DNA of 64,000 nt. It comes from Lacrimispora sp. 210928-DFI.3.58 (GTDB taxonomy: Bacteria; Bacillota; Clostridia; Lachnospirales; Lachnospiraceae). The position numbers and the translations under genes were made by a program. The stretch is from positions 186,001 to 250,000 of the forward strand of contig NZ_JAJCIC010000002.1 of NCBI RefSeq assembly GCF_020554865.1. The letters run 5' to 3'. The notes under the pieces are model-generated. The model had not been told where the DNA came from, searched no databases, and was given only the letters and a program-made list of their open reading frames with translations. This document shows, piece by piece, positions 61,992-64,000 of this stretch (positions are counted from its first letter, which is position 1; every line of letters starts with the position of its first letter).

Positions 61992-62939
61992 CTATTTCCA
62001 ATAGCTTTGATTCATGGTGCATTTCATGATCAGGCTCTTTGGAAGGAGCCTGTAGCACTTTCCCATGCGATAGCCCATATATTTGAATCCGCTCTTTGCC
62101 ACCAGCCCTGGTATAAGCCATGGCCGGTGCTGATCCACAAGATACCTGGCCGTCTGCTTCACCAGACGGATGCCCTCGCTCTCTGACCGAATGCCGCCAA
62201 ACACCTCCGGGTGGTCTGCCTGGGACACTGCCAGATCAAAGTTTCGCTTAAACTGTGCAATGCAGCCGTAATTGTGGGAATGCACCACCTTTGCCTCTGC
62301 TGCATAGGCAATGGCATAATCATCCTGCAGTACCGCCCTTCCGGCAAATATCATGTCCTCATTAAATATGGTCCGATTAATGAAGCCTCCCTGGAACCAG
62401 AATTTCTCCCTGTTGTAGGCGCAGCACACATTCGATGCAAAAAAGGTCTTGATGCCCAAACGGTTTATATCCGCCTTCGTCTTTACGCAGCTCTCCTCCG
62501 GGTAATTAAAGGCCCTGGTATACCGCTCTGCCATGGCGCAGTCCTTATCCGGCAGCTGACGTGCGTAAGCCATGATCACAGACTGACCCTCCGGTCCCTT
62601 TTTTGAAAATGCCTCCACCAGATGTTCGATCAGCCTCTCGTCCGCCGGAACCGCATCGTCCGTCATAAACACCATGATGTCCGCCCGGCTGAAACGCGCT
62701 CCCCTGTTCCTGGTTCCGCCGTGGTCGAACTCTTCCTTTGTCAGATGATGGACTTCCAGCCCCTTTATCCCCTCAAAGCCGCTGTCATTCCAGTAGGCCT
62801 TCTCTGTATTCATAACAATGATCTTCCCAATGGGATATGTCTGTACCTCCAGCATTTTCAAAAGCCTGGAAAATTTCTTTCCCGGCCTGTATGTGGGGAT
62901 GATCACATCCACCTTAAGCTGCCCCTTCGGTGCTTCCAT
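61992..62939 (-). CDS. family 2 glycosyltransferase, rhamnosyltransferase-like
   Basis: A 315-residue enzyme. KVDVIIPTYRPGKKFSRLL opens it; the motif EEFDHGGTRNRGA (about residues 70-82) is typical of RgpF/RfbF-type rhamnosyltransferases, and FMTDDAVPAD holds the metal site. With RfbC near, transfer of rhamnose is likely. Its ATG lies 26 bases inside the end of the flippase gene. Confidence 0.88.
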   Translation of the reverse strand: MEAPKGQLKVDVIIPTYRPGKKFSRLLKMLEVQTYPIGKIIVMNTEKAYWNDSGFEGIKGLEVHHLTKEEFDHGGTRNRGARFSRADIMVFMTDDAVPADERLIEHLVEAFSKKGPEGQSVIMAYARQLPDKDCAMAERYTRAFNYPEESCVKTKADINRLGIKTFFASNVCCAYNREKFWFQGGFINRTIFNEDMIFAGRAVLQDDYAIAYAAEAKVVHSHNYGCIAQFKRNFDLAVSQADHPEVFGGIRSESEGIRLVKQTARYLVDQHRPWLIPGLVAKSGFKYMGYRMGKCYRLLPKSLIMKCTMNQSYWK

Positions 62940-64000
62940 TTTTATTCACTCCCTCCTTTCCCTGCTTATAAGCCCTGACCGTCCACAGGCCAAAGCCCAA
63001 CACAAGCCCGGTCATCAAAAGCAGATAGCACACTGCCGCTCCATCCATTCCAAAGCTGCGTACCAGCCTTCCGGATATCATCCAGGCAATCACTGCCGCT
63101 GCTGCGTATATTCCAAAGATCGCCTTCTGGCGGCGCTGTATCACCAGGGCATAGTACATCAGATTCGCCAGGGCATAAAGTCCTCCCCCCAGCACAATAA
63201 TGGAAAAAGCCAGATGGCAGGACACAAGCTTTCCGCCGTAACCTGCCCCTAACAGGCACTCCATCACGGAGAGCACCCATTTTCCCAATACCGCTGTGGC
63301 CAGCACCGCCAGGCCCGTAAGCCCCAGGACCATAGCTCCCAGCTTCAGAAGCTCTCTGCGAAAGCCCTCCAGCTTCCTGCCATCCCACAGGGACGTAAGT
63401 CTTGTAAGGTAAGGACGGATAATAAAATTCGCTACCATATAAATAACAGAGGTAGGCATAAAAATCAAGTTAAAGTATCCCGAAGCGGCATTATCCATGT
63501 TTGCGTCAATGGCATATTTCGCTGAAGAGAAAATATAAAAATCCAGGAACACGGACACGAACAAAAAGGCCGTACTTCCGGTGATCCCCCTAAGCCCGCC
63601 TGCCCTTTTCTCCCAGTCCACCTGCGGAAGGACCCGGATCACATCCAGGTTAAAGAGGAATACCCCCGCCGCCTGGGCCCCCACCGCTGCCAGACATGAA
63701 AAAAACAGGCTTCCTGAGACTCCCAGCACAGCGAAAAACACTGCCACTGACAGCACTGTCCTGAAAAAGTTGGACTTTCCCGTCAGATACAGGCTTCCCC
63801 GGCGCTGAAATTCAGACTCATATACATCAGCATACCCATCAATCACCTTATATATGACCAGAAGAAACAGGATCATGGACTTATGGGTATTGTATCTTCC
63901 CAAAGCCCGCATAAAGGCCAGAAATGCTGCCCCTGCCCCCAGGGCCAGACCGCAGGTCCTCATGCGGTGCCCCAGATAATCCCCAAAGGAATACTCTCCC
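62914..64000 (-). CDS. oligosaccharide flippase-like membrane protein (Wzx/MATE-fold), 5' end outside the window
   Basis: At least 362 residues; the frame remains open at the window edge (GEYSFGDYLGHRMRTCGLAL at the start of what is seen). It has about ten helices, with YKVIDGYADVYESEFQRRG, a conserved segment of PST-type polysaccharide exporters, and the FNLIFMPTSVIYMVANFIIRPYLT stretch. It moves lipid-linked repeats across the membrane. A flippase next to an ABC exporter suggests two different glycans or a side-branch route (inference). An internal ATG at 63963 is not the true start. Confidence 0.85.
   Translation of the reverse strand, partial: GEYSFGDYLGHRMRTCGLALGAGAAFLAFMRALGRYNTHKSMILFLLVIYKVIDGYADVYESEFQRRGSLYLTGKSNFFRTVLSVAVFFAVLGVSGSLFFSCLAAVGAQAAGVFLFNLDVIRVLPQVDWEKRAGGLRGITGSTAFLFVSVFLDFYIFSSAKYAIDANMDNAASGYFNLIFMPTSVIYMVANFIIRPYLTRLTSLWDGRKLEGFRRELLKLGAMVLGLTGLAVLATAVLGKWVLSVMECLLGAGYGGKLVSCHLAFSIIVLGGGLYALANLMYYALVIQRRQKAIFGIYAAAAVIAWMISGRLVRSFGMDGAAVCYLLLMTGLVLGFGLWTVRAYKQGKEGVNKNGSTEGAA

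Overview
The window reads as chromosome of an anaerobic, monoderm Firmicute, most likely a gut Lachnospiraceae (Clostridium cluster XIVa type). This is inferred from moderate GC, strong AGGAGG ribosome sites, lipoprotein-anchored solute receptors, BMP/Nup and Opp transporters, LicD and DUF2304 proteins and NhaC/YfcC carriers. No rRNA, tRNA or CRISPR array was seen. Gene content is dense and most genes lie on the minus strand in long operons.

Region 1 (1-10.4 kb) holds the 3' end of a Uma2-type nuclease gene, a tyrosine recombinase with an N-terminal zinc ribbon, an AGCS amino-acid carrier, a zinc-dependent phospholipase C-like protein, a MATE exporter, a secreted metallo-beta-lactamase-fold protein with a lipoprotein partner, a BCCT carrier and a small HPr-like protein without the active-site histidine. 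Region 2 (10.4-14 kb) is a TetR regulator followed by two equally long TolC-like exported coiled-coil proteins, which is odd for a single-membrane cell; the regulator's promoter and a double palindrome are readable.

Region 3 (14-31.6 kb) is catabolic. A YfcC-type carrier and an M20 amidohydrolase form one unit. A second operon has an ion-transporter-superfamily permease (frameshifted), a GlcG/HbpS protein, a GalB-like member of the PIG-L family, a PPC-domain protein and an RraA-like aldolase. A third has two near-duplicate OppA lipoproteins around an AbgB-like amidohydrolase, then OppB (frameshifted), OppC, OppD, OppF and a MATE exporter. A divergent LysR gene sits at the head of the third operon, and a 39-bp site is shared by the promoters of the second and third operons (35/39 identical). 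I infer one LysR regulon for uptake and breakdown of an acylated or branched acid substrate.

Region 4 (31.6-46.7 kb) and region 6 (58-64 kb) encode a cell-surface polysaccharide: glucose-1-phosphate cytidylyltransferase, CDP-glucose 4,6-dehydratase and the E1 3-dehydrase (a CDP-3,6-dideoxyhexose route), RfbC, several glycosyltransferases including a 1301-residue multidomain protein, LicD, DUF2142, DUF2304, a flippase and an ABC exporter. The exporter ATPase (Wzt-like) and permease (Wzm-like) are about 11 kb apart. Between them, region 5 (46.8-57.8 kb) carries a BMP-family nucleoside ABC transporter with an ADP-ribosylglycohydrolase, a GH13 alpha-glucosidase, thioredoxin, an NhaC antiporter and a YgjP-like metallopeptidase.

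The most unusual layer is between genes. A family of near-perfect palindromes with GTAAC ends, several flanked by 8-bp direct repeats, looks like a set of IS66-like miniature transposable elements from 27 to 226 bp. A conserved hairpin core of about 190 nt with compensatory stem changes occurs twice, inside two different terminal repeats. Two further intergenic repeat families are also present.
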